This document shows positions 23,812-34,328 of a stretch of 64,000 nt of DNA, piece by piece. The notes under the pieces are model-generated. The model was not told the DNA's origin. It did not search any database and saw nothing but the letters and a program-made list of their open reading frames with translations. The stretch is taken from NCBI RefSeq assembly GCF_022376445.1, contig NW_025955059.1, positions 1-64,000 of the forward strand, read 5' to 3'. This DNA is from Fomitopsis serialis. Its lineage: Eukaryota; Basidiomycota; Agaricomycetes; Polyporales; Fomitopsidaceae. Made by a program: the position numbers and the translations under genes. Every line of letters begins with the position of its first letter. Position 1 is the first letter of the stretch.

Positions 23812-24726
23812 ATGTTGGCTACCACAGTAGGTACAGCAGTCATGGCCGGTATCGCATTGTTTGCGTCCATGTTCGGCGCTGCAGCTGTGACCGACGAGAG
23901 GAGCCCAATGCGCCAGAACCCTACAATGAAGGCAATGGAGGAACGCGTCGGGCAGCTCGAGCAGCAGCTAGTCCAGGAGCGCCAGGAGCGGCGTACGGCG
24001 GACATGCTCGCCGGGCTGATCAGCATGCGCGAGTTCGAGGCGACGAAGCGCCGCCTTCGCTACTCGGAGTATCTCATCCACTTCGCCGTTGCTGGCTCGG
24101 CGGGCAGCGGCAAGTCCTCGCTGATCAACGCGATCCGTGGTCTACGCAACAGCGACCCCGCCGCAGCGCAGGTGGGGACGTCCGAGACGACGATGGAGGT
24201 TCAACGGTACGAGCATCCGGACGTGGCGAAGAACCCGTTCGTGTGGTACGACATCCCCGGCGCGGGGACGCTCAGCCAGCACGAGGTCGAATACTTCCGG
24301 CAGCAAGGGCTGTACATCTTTGATTGTGTATTCGTCCTCTTCGACACTCGCTTCACTGCGATGGACATCGCGATTCTCCGTTGCTGCCACGAGATGAATA
24401 TCCCCACATACATCGTTCGCTCGAAGGCGCTTCAGCACATCAAGAACATCATGGATGACACGGCGACTTCAGCGGACGATGACGATGATGAGGAGAACGG
24501 AGCGCGCTGGACGAAAGCACGCGCCCAGTACATCGAGGACACGGAACAGACCGTGAAGAACAACCTCAAGGCGGCGGGACTTGATGACCAGCGCGTGTAC
24601 ATCGTGGACAAGGCGTCAACGCTTCAGGTAGCGTTGGGAGTGCAGAACCCGGAGCACATGATTCACGAGAGGGAGTTGCTGCTCGACGCGGTCAAGGAGA
24701 TGGTGGACAGGCGTATCAACAAATAG
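23812..24726 (+). CDS. IRG-like (p47-type) P-loop GTPase, copy 1
   Basis: 304 residues, one exon. N-terminal hydrophobic helix at residues 1-26 (VGTAVMAGIALFASMFGAAA), the NP motif (RQNPTM, 34-39), a short coiled coil (42-65), then the GTPase domain: G1 GSAGSGKS (95-102), switch I GTSETT (122-127), G3 DIPGAGT (147-153), TRFTAMDIAILR (179-190), and VRSKALQHI (202-210) where G4 (TKxD in animal IRGs) is expected. The C-terminal helical region has RWTKARAQYIEDTEQ and DDQRVYIVDK. The DxPGxGT, the ETT switch and the RF..xDI.I block match immunity-related GTPases more than Ras, septin or dynamin GTPases. Predicted membrane-associated GTPase. It faces away from MYND-A. Confidence 0.85.
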   Translation: MLATTVGTAVMAGIALFASMFGAAAVTDERSPMRQNPTMKAMEERVGQLEQQLVQERQERRTADMLAGLISMREFEATKRRLRYSEYLIHFAVAGSAGSGKSSLINAIRGLRNSDPAAAQVGTSETTMEVQRYEHPDVAKNPFVWYDIPGAGTLSQHEVEYFRQQGLYIFDCVFVLFDTRFTAMDIAILRCCHEMNIPTYIVRSKALQHIKNIMDDTATSADDDDDEENGARWTKARAQYIEDTEQTVKNNLKAAGLDDQRVYIVDKASTLQVALGVQNPEHMIHERELLLDAVKEMVDRRINK

Positions 24727-24954
24727 TCATCTCACAGACGTCGCATGATTCATACGTAGCTACCTGAAGTTCAGAATACTGCGTTATTCGTGTACGATAG
24801 CACGTGACGCTGAAGGGCCTGTTGCTTGTGTTGTACCACCATCAAGGTTGTAGGTTTGAGGCTCGCTATGACGATCAGTGTATACTTACTAGTAGACGAA
24901 CATGCCCTGCAGTGATACGACCGATAGTACAGTCCATTCGACTCATTGGACCTA

Positions 24955-25330
24955 CTAATACTCTCTGCGCTGGTGACGCAGCGCAGTGCCGAGGGCCAAG
25001 TGCACGGTGCACGCGTGGATCTCGATGAAGCCTTCGAAGAGGCGGCCTCCAGAGTCGGCGGGAGGCCTAGAGATGCCTGGTGAGCGACGAAGGCTGGAGC
25101 AGCATCGAAAGCCCGCAATCTCTTCCTCTCATCGTTCAGATCACGAAACGTCCTGTCAGCGGATGAGCGTTGGCTTCGATAGCGACAGGGCGGACAACCG
25201 GTACTCACTTCAAGTGTAGGGCCCAAGCAGCTTCTTGGCAAACAATACATCATCTCGAAACACCGTGTGCATACACGGGGAAGTGCTGGCCTGCCTCGGG
25301 CACAGCTAGAAGATGCCTGCATGGAGGCGA
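24955..25330 (-). pseudogene. decayed MYND zinc-finger gene
   Basis: Minus-strand pieces match MYND-A and MYND-B but in changing frames: AVPEAGQHFP in one, VCTRCFEMMYC in a second, CQEAAWALHLK in a third, then a retained intron beginning GTGAGTACC at the MYND-A intron position. The next piece is RDLNDERKRLRAFDAAPAFV, then GLPPTLEA, and after another frame change LFEGFIEIHACTVHLALGTA and a stop at 24955-24957. At least three small indels break the frame, the second Cys of the first pair is lost, and the C-terminal half is absent. It lies between IRG-1 and IRG-2 and points away from IRG-2, as MYND-A does from IRG-1. Confidence 0.7.
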
Positions 25331-26246
25331 ACGAGACCGGCAGCGCGGAAGCGACACCGAGGGGATGCCACAGTAATCATGGCCGAAGAGCATTGCGACT
25401 GTCCGAGTCCTTCCCCGACGTCGAGGTGCTTGAGGGCTGCTATTGCTAAACTATGAAATGGGCGTATCAAGCTTGGAGGGCTGGACCGTGAATGCCACTC
25501 CTGACATGTGTGGAGTGCCCCTATATACTAGTCACTTGAGCTTGAGCACTGCAGCTGAGATAACGTTTTCATCCGCCGCAATGCCTAGATGGACGACGCG
25601 ATGGGGGTGCACATGTGTGCTAGAGATCCTCTCCCTCCACGACCGGGTGCGCTGCCAAGACTGTTACTGACCTGCGCTTCTGCTCGGCCGCCGTATATCG
25701 TCGAGATCATTGGACTGACTCGGGGCTCGCCGGGATTTGATGACAATCCTTTTCTAACTTGTAACGGGTTATAATGGTCTGGATTGATCCTGATCACCCG
25801 GAGAGCTGACGAGTCGCGTCAGGAGAAGAATGAACGCGTCCCAGAAATAGTACCTCTAAACCACGTGACCGTTCCTTGTGAGTTCTGAACCGCCTGTGAG
25901 GAGCAAGGAGGCAATGATCAGCTTGAGTCGAACGTGGAGAATAAACCTTACTGCATGAACTGCTTCTATCCCACAACCCAGACCCACAATCCAGACGATA
26001 TAATACGCGGGACTCTGATACTTCTCCCCACTGTGCACCCCTCTGTCGCGGACAACGCCAACTCCCAGCGTCCGGCGGGCCATCCTTACAAAGTCGCATA
26101 CTCCAGTCCACTTCGTAGTCTGTGCAAACCGCATCATGGGTGCGGCTGCAAGTTTGCCTCCCTGGGCGGCCCCTCCCCCTCCCCCGCCGTCTCTCGTATC
26201 ATTGCTGTTGACTGGCCGTAAGGCATCTCCTGTTACTTGAGTATCG
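25331..26246. other. divergent region between MYND pseudogene and IRG-2
   Basis: About 900 bases without a gene. Contains the shared CACGTGACCGTTCCT block and, near 25943, AACCTTACTGC, both also upstream of IRG-1. Confidence 0.45.
25862..25876 (+). promoter_or_regulatory. E-box block shared with IRG-1 upstream region
   Basis: CACGTGACCGTTCCT, 370 bases before the IRG-2 ATG. Identical to 23498-23512. Confidence 0.5.
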
Positions 26247-27203
26247 TTGCCGACACTCCCGCCGCGCATATCCCACGCGTCTCTCATCGCAGAAGGCGCA
26301 ATCGCCATGATGGGCATCGCGGCCACAGCAGCTACCTTTGGCATCGCAGGCACGGCGAACGCGGACGCCCTGCGCAGGAACCCAGCCATGCGAGATGCGG
26401 AAGAGCGCCTTCGGCAGCTCGAGGAGCAGCTCAGAAGAGAGCGCACTGAGCGGGACGATAACAGTCTGTTCATGACCTTCCGCAATACACGCGAAATCGC
26501 GGAGACGAGGCGTCGCCTAGGATATAAGGAAGGCTTTATCCACATCGCCATCGCTGGCCCGGCGGGCAGCGGCAAGTCTTCCCTGATCAACGCGATCCGC
26601 GGCTTGAACAACAACGACCCCGGCGCAGCGCCAGTGGGAACGTCTGAGACGACGAGAGTCTTCGCGCGGTATGACCACCCCAACCTGCCGGATAACCCGC
26701 TCGGGTGGTACCCGTTCGTGTGGTATGACATCCCCGGCGCGGGGACGCTGAACCAACCTGCGGCGCAGTACTTCCGGAGGCAGGGTCTGTACATGTTCAA
26801 CTGCATCGTCCTCCTCATCGATAGCCGTTTCACCGAGACGGACGTCGCTATCTTGAAGTGCTGCAAGTTGACGAACGTCCCCGCATACATCGTCCGCTCG
26901 AAGGCGCTGCAGCACATCGGCAACCGCATGGACGACAAGGTGGGAAACGGTAGAGGCAATGGCAGGGGCGACGAGAGAAAGCGGCTCTGGAGGACGGCAT
27001 GCGCAGAATATGTCCATGACACCGAACAGACGGTGAGAGACAACCTCAAGGCGGCAGGCCTCGACGACCAGCGCGTGTACGTCGTGGATAAGAAGACGAT
27101 GCTGCAGCTTGTCAACAATGAGCCACGCCCGCGGGATCTTACTCACGAGGAGGATTTGCTAGTGGACGTGCTTACCGAGATGAGGGCGCGGCGTGCCATT
27201 TAG
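26247..27203 (+). CDS. IRG-like P-loop GTPase, copy 2
   Basis: 318 residues, closest to IRG-1. Hydrophobic N-terminal helix (about 14-38), NP motif RRNPAM (43-48), charged coiled coil EERLRQLEEQLRRERTER, GTPase core with G1 GPAGSGKS (104-111), GTSETT (131-136), G3 DIPGAGT (161-167), SRFTETDVAILK, and VRSKALQHI in place of G4. A short insert PLGWYP precedes FVWYD. The C-terminal region has LWRTACAEYVHDTEQTV, DDQRVYVVDKK and a final MRARRAI. All nucleotide-contact motifs except a canonical G4 Asp are kept, so it is probably active. With IRG-1 it forms a tandem pair that shares upstream sequence. A second ATG at 26307 would shorten the hydrophobic segment. Confidence 0.85.
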   Translation: MPTLPPRISHASLIAEGAIAMMGIAATAATFGIAGTANADALRRNPAMRDAEERLRQLEEQLRRERTERDDNSLFMTFRNTREIAETRRRLGYKEGFIHIAIAGPAGSGKSSLINAIRGLNNNDPGAAPVGTSETTRVFARYDHPNLPDNPLGWYPFVWYDIPGAGTLNQPAAQYFRRQGLYMFNCIVLLIDSRFTETDVAILKCCKLTNVPAYIVRSKALQHIGNRMDDKVGNGRGNGRGDERKRLWRTACAEYVHDTEQTVRDNLKAAGLDDQRVYVVDKKTMLQLVNNEPRPRDLTHEEDLLVDVLTEMRARRAI

Positions 27204-27852
27204 TAACGTGGCAGCCACGGGCCATCGAGGCACGTTAATTTCGAGAACTCGCTTCGATCGCTCTGCGCAGAAGGGCTCAAGTCTCATTTCGATCAATGTC
27301 GCATTTCTGTCTATCCTCCTTCAATGACAAGCATGAGCGTAGTCTCGTTCCGAACGTAGCACCAAGAATATCTGTTACATACCTAACATGACTTCCCTCG
27401 TACTGTTCGTCAATGTTGTTAAACGTCCCCTTTCACCCACACGAGAAGATCTGACTGCTCGGCATCCCGGGCCCTCGGAGAGCGGGCTACTGATACTCGG
27501 CGCGAGTGGAGACTCGGATCCTCGGGATAAGATTCGACATGCAGCAATACAGCCAAGGTCGGGTTCCACAGGAAGAAAAGCCAGTGAGATGTGCAGTTGC
27601 ATGCCAAGAAGTCAACGCAGACATTGCGCGAGTACATGGTTGAGACAGACCGACATATTGAGCGGAACGTTGAAAGTAACGTCGAACAAGGCCAACGAGG
27701 ACTGACCTGCCCAAAAGGGCAATCCGGTTCTTCCCGGGCCAATCACGATGGAGGGAGAAATTGCGGGGGCACGGTGACCGGAGGGCCCCTGCGTGCAGTC
27801 ACCCCAGAAACCCTCGTCCGCTCTCCCAGCAAATCTCACCGACCCGCGTGCG
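27204..27852. other. intergenic before the AT-hook gene
   Basis: About 650 bases, no motif-bearing frame. Serves as 3' flank of IRG-2 and promoter of the next gene. Confidence 0.4.
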
Positions 27853-29426
27853 ATGGCGACCGGCGCGGCTGCAGCGTCCTCCTCTGCGACCTCCTCCTCC
27901 CAGCCTCTCCTCGCCAGCGGCGACTGGACCAAGAACCTCGTCCAGCTCGCGAAAACCGCCGAGCTCAAGTACGTATCGCATGCCATCTTCGCATCCTGCC
28001 CGGTTGTGTCCTCGGACGATCTATGCCCGGTCGATGTGTGCGACGGGTCCATACGGAATGCGTTCATGCCCGCTCGACACCGGTGGGACGTTCGCCGTCG
28101 CGATCAATCCTGAAGACTGGTGCGGCGTTGACTGCGTGATCCGTGCGCATCCTGGTCCGGCGCACGGTGCTTTCGCGTCTTCCGAGTATGCGAGTGCCAC
28201 TGCTCGTCCGGTCGTGACTTCGCCCGCCGTCTGCGCACACGCGGTCTGAGCTACCGCGGTCCCCGACTTACACCCCCGATGTCGCAGCAAGGTCCTAACC
28301 GCCATTGTCACGCAGGAAACATGCGCTCACCCTACAGCTCCACACGGCACATATACTGTCGGCGCATGCATCGCTAGACCAGAAGCAGAAGGCCATTCAA
28401 GATGTCAAAGAGCAGAAGAACAAGTGCGTTGCTGTTATTCAGATCTCGCAGTTGTCAGTGTTTCATGACTGCCATTGAATAGATTGGAGAGTGAAAGGGC
28501 TAGATTGCTGAACTGTCTTCGCGAGGTTAGCACTTCGATGCCATGCCTGTCCACGCCGCATTGAAATCCCACCGATTCTGTAGGTGAACGAAGATCGAGA
28601 CAAGGTCCAACGTCCAATATGTGCCTTGAAACTATGTAACTTACTCCGATCCGTCAGGCGGACCTGATGGAAGCGACGCTGAACAAGGAGTGCGTACCAC
28701 CTCCCTTGCACCCCATCCATTTTCTGCCTTTTGATAGCATCCCCAACCACCTATGTTGTTGTCCGCCGCCCTTCGCTATCTGTCACAAATTCGCAGTGGC
28801 AGATCCCCAAATGTCATGTCAGATGTTGACTTTCACACCCCACTATAGATGCGCGGACCTGCGTCAGAAGATCCAGGCCCTCAGCGACACCGAATACGCC
28901 ACCGCGAAAGCGGACGTCGACAGACTGCGGCAAGAGCTCGGCCAGGCGCCCCTGCCTAGCCTGCAACAAACATTAGAAGAGAAATCAACGCAGTCAGTGT
29001 CCATTCAGTCGATCGCTCCGCACGTTCATTTCGTATCACTGTCCTTTCTCCCGGTGCACTCCTCCCCTCTGCACTCCACCCGTACCTGCTTCTCTTCTCC
29101 CTGTCAATGCTCTTACCATCTCGCCTTTGACATCCCATTACCACACAACGGCTCGTTCCGAGTCGATCGCGGAGGCCCGTCAAGCTGACGTCTTGCTGTG
29201 CAGGTACCTCAAGGAGCTCCGCCTCCAGACCGAGAAGGGAAACACATCCAACAAGCGCGCGGCAGAGGACACCTCAGGCGCGGACGGTCAACCGTCGGGC
29301 AAGCGTCCGCGCGGGCGACCGAAGGGCAGCAAGACGAACAAGGGCAAGGCGAAGGAGACCGCGCCCACGGGGAGTGCGGGTGCGACACCTGCTCCGGGGA
29401 CTGCGCCGAACTCTTCCGCGCCCTGA
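27853..29426 (+). CDS. coiled-coil protein with C-terminal AT-hook
   Basis: Family not named. Start at MATGAAAASSSATSSSQPLL (27853). Exon 1 ends at 27968 (WTKNLVQLAKTAELK). A first intron of about 346 bases, long for this genome, leads to exon 2 at 28315: KHALTLQLHTAHILSAHASL, then KAIQDVKEQKNK. Further small exons read LESERARLLNCLREVNED, ADLMEATLNKE, and CADLRQKIQALSDTEYATAK followed by DRLRQELGQAPLPSLQQTLE. The last exon has YLKELRLQTEKG, then KRPRGRPKGSKTNKGKAKE and a low-complexity Ala/Pro end with TGA at 29424-29426. The heptad-rich middle indicates a coiled coil. RGRPKGSK is a classical AT-hook, so a nuclear, DNA-associated role is likely. Confidence 0.75.
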
Positions 29427-32400
29427 GTGGGCCAGGCGGCGTTTTCGCGGATTCTGGGCCTGCGGTCGGCGGCGGGATGCTGCAACGAGGGACGACGTGG
29501 TGTGCGTCCGACGAGATAGGAGTGTGCTTCGGCCAGGGCTGACGGCTGATGGTGTCGCTGTGGGGTTGCTGGTGGGTGGTGGACCCGGGTGGGGTGATGG
29601 GCGGGTGACACGGTCGAGACTGTAGCCCCTCATTCAGGTTGATGGAGGCAATCGTTCTCAGGCGGACGCATGAAGCGATCAGTGCCGGTGTGGTGTAGGT
29701 TCCTGTAGATCGGTGCACAGTCGTGCGGACACTCTCCATTCTTGCGAGGGCGTGGTTTACTCGTCCTCGCCGTGTTCCACTCATCAAGTAATCCACTAAT
29801 ATTGTATGTCTTTCATGTCACGAATGTCACACGTATGCCCGTAAACACCGTATTTGACGGATTGAGTGTGTGATCACAGTGTGGTTGGTTCGATTGTTGA
29901 GATGCTCTCACCGAGGAGACCAAGGTAGATAACCAGTACCTACTAACGATCCCGCCTCGGGGTGGATCAGTTCGCCGTTCATCGATAATTATCAAAGACA
30001 GGATCTCATTTCCGGATGGACTAGTTAATTGTTGACGCTCTCCGGTCTTATGCATAGTAACAGGCCTGGGCGTATCGTCCAACACCAGCAAAAAGGACGC
30101 TATGTCGGGTACCGTCAAGCGCCCGCGCGCCTTCCTACAATTCGTATCTAGATCGCTTAGCCGCCCATTCCGCGCAGGCGCCACGGCTGACAAACAAACT
30201 GCGAATCCCCATCTCGGATTTGTGACCGGTCTGGGCGATCACAGGGCGGGGCGGGAGATGGTCTCACTCGAGGAGGATGAGTAATCGACGAACAAGTCGC
30301 AATCGTTGGGCCCGATGCGCGAGGGGGGTTCGGGATGGTTCAATGAGTGGGTGGGGATGATTGCTCAGCTTGAGTGCGAGCTGACGGTGACCGAGTTGCA
30401 GTATTAGCAAGACTCCGAGCGAAGCCCTTGCTGAGCGGGGGCCCCTACTAGCACCTGGGCGAACGTCCTCGAAGGGAGCCGTCGCAGTCATACGAACGTC
30501 CGTCGACAACCGCAGCTGCGTACATACGTGTTCCCCGTGCAATGTGACGCGTATACACTCGTACACCTCGAACGCGCGGTCACGGTACGGCACGCTGCAC
30601 TCCGTCAAGCGCCTGCGCGCCGACCGCGGCGCAGTCAACGCGTCGCGCACCGGCCTCGTGCACGTGGACGAGAGTCCCCGATCCTTACGCCCGATGTCAG
30701 ATGAGATCTTATTCATCGCCGGCAAATTAGGCAGCTGGGTACCTGCCAGGACCTCTCGTACCTTGGCGTGCTCTCGCTGGGCATGCAACCGCTCCGAGTC
30801 GCCCTTTACAACGCGCATTCTCGTCGCACAGAGCGACACGCTCCCCAGACCGGGACGTTGCGAGGGCTCGATGGGATCGCGCGCGCGGAGAGCTAGCGGG
30901 CGCTCAAGCCAGCCTAAATCGCGTTGTGGGCGCCATCACCAAATTCGTTCCGTTGCCGTGCCGGCCGGGCTTGATGCCACTCTGAAGCCGAGCTTTGCAT
31001 CCTGCGGACCTCTACGAGTCCGACGCGGTTCGGAAGGACGAGCCCGTAGTAGGCTGCATGACACTGCGCAGCCGCCCTCTGTGATTACAGCAAGGTAGAT
31101 TTCGATCAGTGACCAGCCAGCATGAAGCGTGGACGAACATCATCGTACACAGGCCATCATGACTGGACAGTCAAGCCGACGAGAAGCAAATCGATGAGGC
31201 TCACTCACCGGTACGTAGAAACCGCTCAGCGGGTGTCATCAAAGACTAGCAGGATGTACACGCGCGTCTCGCGCGCCCCGGCGCTTTACGCCCTGGATGA
31301 ACGATCAACTAAAAGCAAAGTAAAACATGTTTTATTCATCTTCGTCCTGGACGGCCGGGAGACGACCCTACCGACCATCGACAGCCCGCGGCCGGCGCGT
31401 CGTACACGCTAGCGATCAACAGATGCGCAAAAAGGTCACAGCGCGGGCTACGGCAGCCACACCGGTGCACACCATCCGCGCTCACTATAGCCGGTGTCAA
31501 ATAACTGTCTTGAATGCAACAGTACAGGAATCGCTAAGTAGAGGCGTACTGCGGGAGTGTGTCGCGTCAATACGGACGTCCGCTGCGCCCGGCATCGCCA
31601 AGGTGCACCTGCCCCATCTGTCCAAAACCTCCGCGGGCTCGCCGTCACGCCCGACGTCTGTCACGATCGCTGCCCGACTCGGATGGCCGCAAGCCAGGAG
31701 CGCCGGCGGAATCGAAGGGAAGGCAGGTCACGGTGGCGGCGACGATCAGCGAGCACCGGACACAGACACGTCTGAATGGTGGACTGATGGTGGACGTCCT
31801 GGACAATGGACATTCGTCGGTAGGTACGCTGGGGCGTTCGCCGGCCTGACAGTGACATTGGGGCGCGGCGGGGGCTGGTTGAGAGTTGTGGCGCGGAGAT
31901 GCCTCCCTGTTGGGCGCGGAGCGTGTGGGATCGGCGGGGGCCGAGGGAGGTGGTGTTAGGTCGGTGCCTAATTGAGTGCACCGCGGAAATCGGGATGGGG
32001 GCCTTTGTGCGCGGATGAGAATGGAGGAAAGCCGACGACAGAAGGCTGCGAAGCGTGGCGAGAGACACGGAGGAAGAGAGAAAATTGTGCGCACGCACAG
32101 TGCATTACGGATGGAAGGGAATATCGATACATTACCAGGTGCATAGTCTGCTTGTCGTGGGATCAGTGATGGAATTGCCTGGAGAACGTCGAGTGCGATA
32201 TGACGACGGGCTGGGAGACATCCGGGTGGTCAAAATCGCAACCGGATGGCAGGACTGGCGTGACGGCGTCATTCCGCGGGTGCTCCCTGCTTCTCCCTGC
32301 GGATGAGTGCGTTCGAATGATTCCGAGTTACTCGGGTGCGTGGAGCATGTGAAAGCGATGGGCAGGAGGCCTGGAACGCAGGCAGAGTTCCAGGCTACAC

Positions 32401-33066
32401 AGAGTGTGATAGATAGCAGACATAGACGAGGACGATAGGCGGTGTCAAGGAATAGCACGCAGGATCGCCTTCGCTGCTGGTGGCGGTAGCAAATTCCAGA
32501 TCGGGCGAGGCACGCAGAGTGAGCATCGAAGCATGTGGCAGGAGCCCAGACGGGACATCGGACGGGGTCCAGCCGCCCCACCGTCTGCGTCGCGGCGTCG
32601 ATGCGAAGGGCCGACGAAGAGGTCGTGAACGGAGCAGGCAGGGACATCCGAACAGTGGTGGACGCGTGCGCCGGACGAGGACGGCGGCAGGGGGGAGCCA
32701 ATGGCGGGCAGGAGTGACGGGTGACGGTAGGAGGGTGACTCGGTGTGACTCGGGGAAGCGGGTACCAAATGGGACGAGCGGCCGATTGGGTGACGCGGCG
32801 GGCGCCTGGGGATGTGCGTTGGGGGCGGATGAGTGGGCGCCTGTGTGACGGAGAAGGAGAGTCATCCAGTCATCCGAGGCGGCTGCTTACGCCCGCCACA
32901 TGCAATCTCTGCGGCCTACGGCGCCGATCTAGATCGTACCGCTTTCCAAGCCTCCCCGGGCCCTCCCACTGCGATCCATATAATACGTCCTCCGTCCAGC
33001 CATGAACCCACTGCGCCCCGAGTCCCCGCCTCCCCTGCATCCTCCCCTCCTCGTCCCGCATCCAGA
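29427..33066. other. GC-rich gene-poor region
   Basis: About 3.6 kb, partly very GC-rich, with many overlapping open frames on both strands that share no motif and look like base-composition artefacts. A 60-codon frame at 30102-30284 (MSGTVKRPRAFLQF...) is the only compact one with a plausible start, and it is unsupported. A TATAATA near 32977 is probably the cyclin promoter. Confidence 0.4.
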
Positions 33067-34328
33067 TGGCCATTCCCGTGCACAAAGCGTCCCTCGTGGA
33101 CCCCTCCCTCCACAACCCAGCCCTTCTCCAGCTCATCAAGGTCGAGTTGTCTCGTAACCTCATCGGTCAGTCCTTTCCTCTTTCGGCATGTAGATCATAC
33201 CCCTCACACCTCCACAGAGCACATCGTAGACACCGTCGTTGAGACTGTCGACTACTCCCTGGGTCGTCCCTCATCTCATCACGAGGTCGCTCCCTCTCGC
33301 GGCATTCAGAAAATGCCAAGTTCACCAATTTCGTCGCGGACGTGATCCACAAGGCAGAGATCAAGGTCCCAGCCCTCCTCGTCACCCTCGCCTACATCGA
33401 CCGTGCCAAGCCACACCTCCAGATCGCCCTCGAGCAGTGGGCCTGCGAGCGTGTCTTCCTTGGCGCTCTCATCGTTGCGAACAAGGTACGCTATCTCCTT
33501 CCGCCCCTTCATTTCCGACACATGCTGATGATCATTACTCCACTTAGTACACGAACGACTCAACGCTGAAGAACGTGCACTGGGCGCTCTGCACAGGCAT
33601 CTTCGGCAAGCGCGACATCGGCCGCATCGAGCGCGAGTTCCTCGACGTGCTCGACTTCGAGCTCGGCGTGTCCGAGCAGGACGTCCTCGCGCACCACGCC
33701 GCCATCATGGCCATCTCGCACCCCTCCCACCACCACCACATCCGCGCCGCGCCGTCGCCCGTGCGCACCCGCCCAGCGTCGCGCTGGAGCTCGGACTCGG
33801 ACTCGACGGACGTCGACATGGACTCTGACGGTCGGCGTCGTCCGGCACGCTCGGCTCGCCGCGCACGCCGCCGACGTACCCATCTACGCTCCCGCGCCCG
33901 TCTCCGCCCCACTCAAGCATGCTCGTTCACTCGGGTCCGCCGTCGCCCCGGCGCCACAGTACGTCGTCCTCCCCTCACCAACGCCTGCGCACGTCCACGC
34001 ACAGCCACCATCATACGAAATGGAGCTCGACTGGCGACCGCAGACGCGGGCGGTGCAGCAGGAATACGCGCAGCGCTCCCAGCAGCCGCAGGGCGAGCAG
34101 GTGCAGCGGACGCAGTCCGAGTCGTCTGCGCAGCCGCGCAGCTCGGGCCACAACCGGATGTCCTCGGCGCTGCAGCTCCTCCACGCATTCCCTCTTCCGT
34201 TCAACATGCACGCGCGCGGGGCTTCGCAGACGAGGCAGCGCTGTCCGTCGGGCGCGTGCCGGCCACTGCAGGTACATCCGAGCCTCGCTCCGCCCACCGC
34301 GGCGTATGCGCCGCAAGTGCTTGTATGA
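33067..34328 (+). CDS. PCL/Pho80-type G1/S cyclin
   Basis: Start at MAIPVHKASLVDPSLHNPAL (33067). A short intron joins to EHIVDTVVETVDYSL, and another (about 48 bases) joins to the cyclin box: NAKFTNFVADVIHKAEIKVP, ALLVTLAYIDRAKPHLQIAL and WACERVFLGALIVANK. After an intron comes YTNDSTLKNVHWALCTGIFG, KRDIGRIEREFLDVLDFELG and VSEQDVLAHHAAI. FxxxV..KAxVxxPxLLxTLxYIxR and FLxxLDFxLGV are diagnostic of PCL1/2-like cyclins, partners of Pho85-type kinases acting in the G1/S transition. The C-terminal part is Pro/Ser-rich. The frame changes around 33830-33950, with DVPIYAPAPVSAP and YEMELDWRPQTRAVQQEYAQ in the frame ending at 34326-34328, so a small intron or indel there is unresolved. Confidence 0.82.

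Noticed and set aside
25856..27146. Long minus-strand open frames opposite IRG-2 (25856-27118 and 26517-27146)
   Set aside because: They mirror the conserved GTPase gene on the plus strand and have no motif; codon bias of the true gene leaves the antisense frames open.
30264..31098. Open frames on both strands around 30.3-31.1 kb
   Set aside because: Mutually overlapping, no domain, no consistent splice structure; treated as GC-driven.
31327..32865. Several 100-210 codon frames on both strands
   Set aside because: Pro/Arg/Ser-rich products in a GC-rich stretch without motif; likely artefacts.
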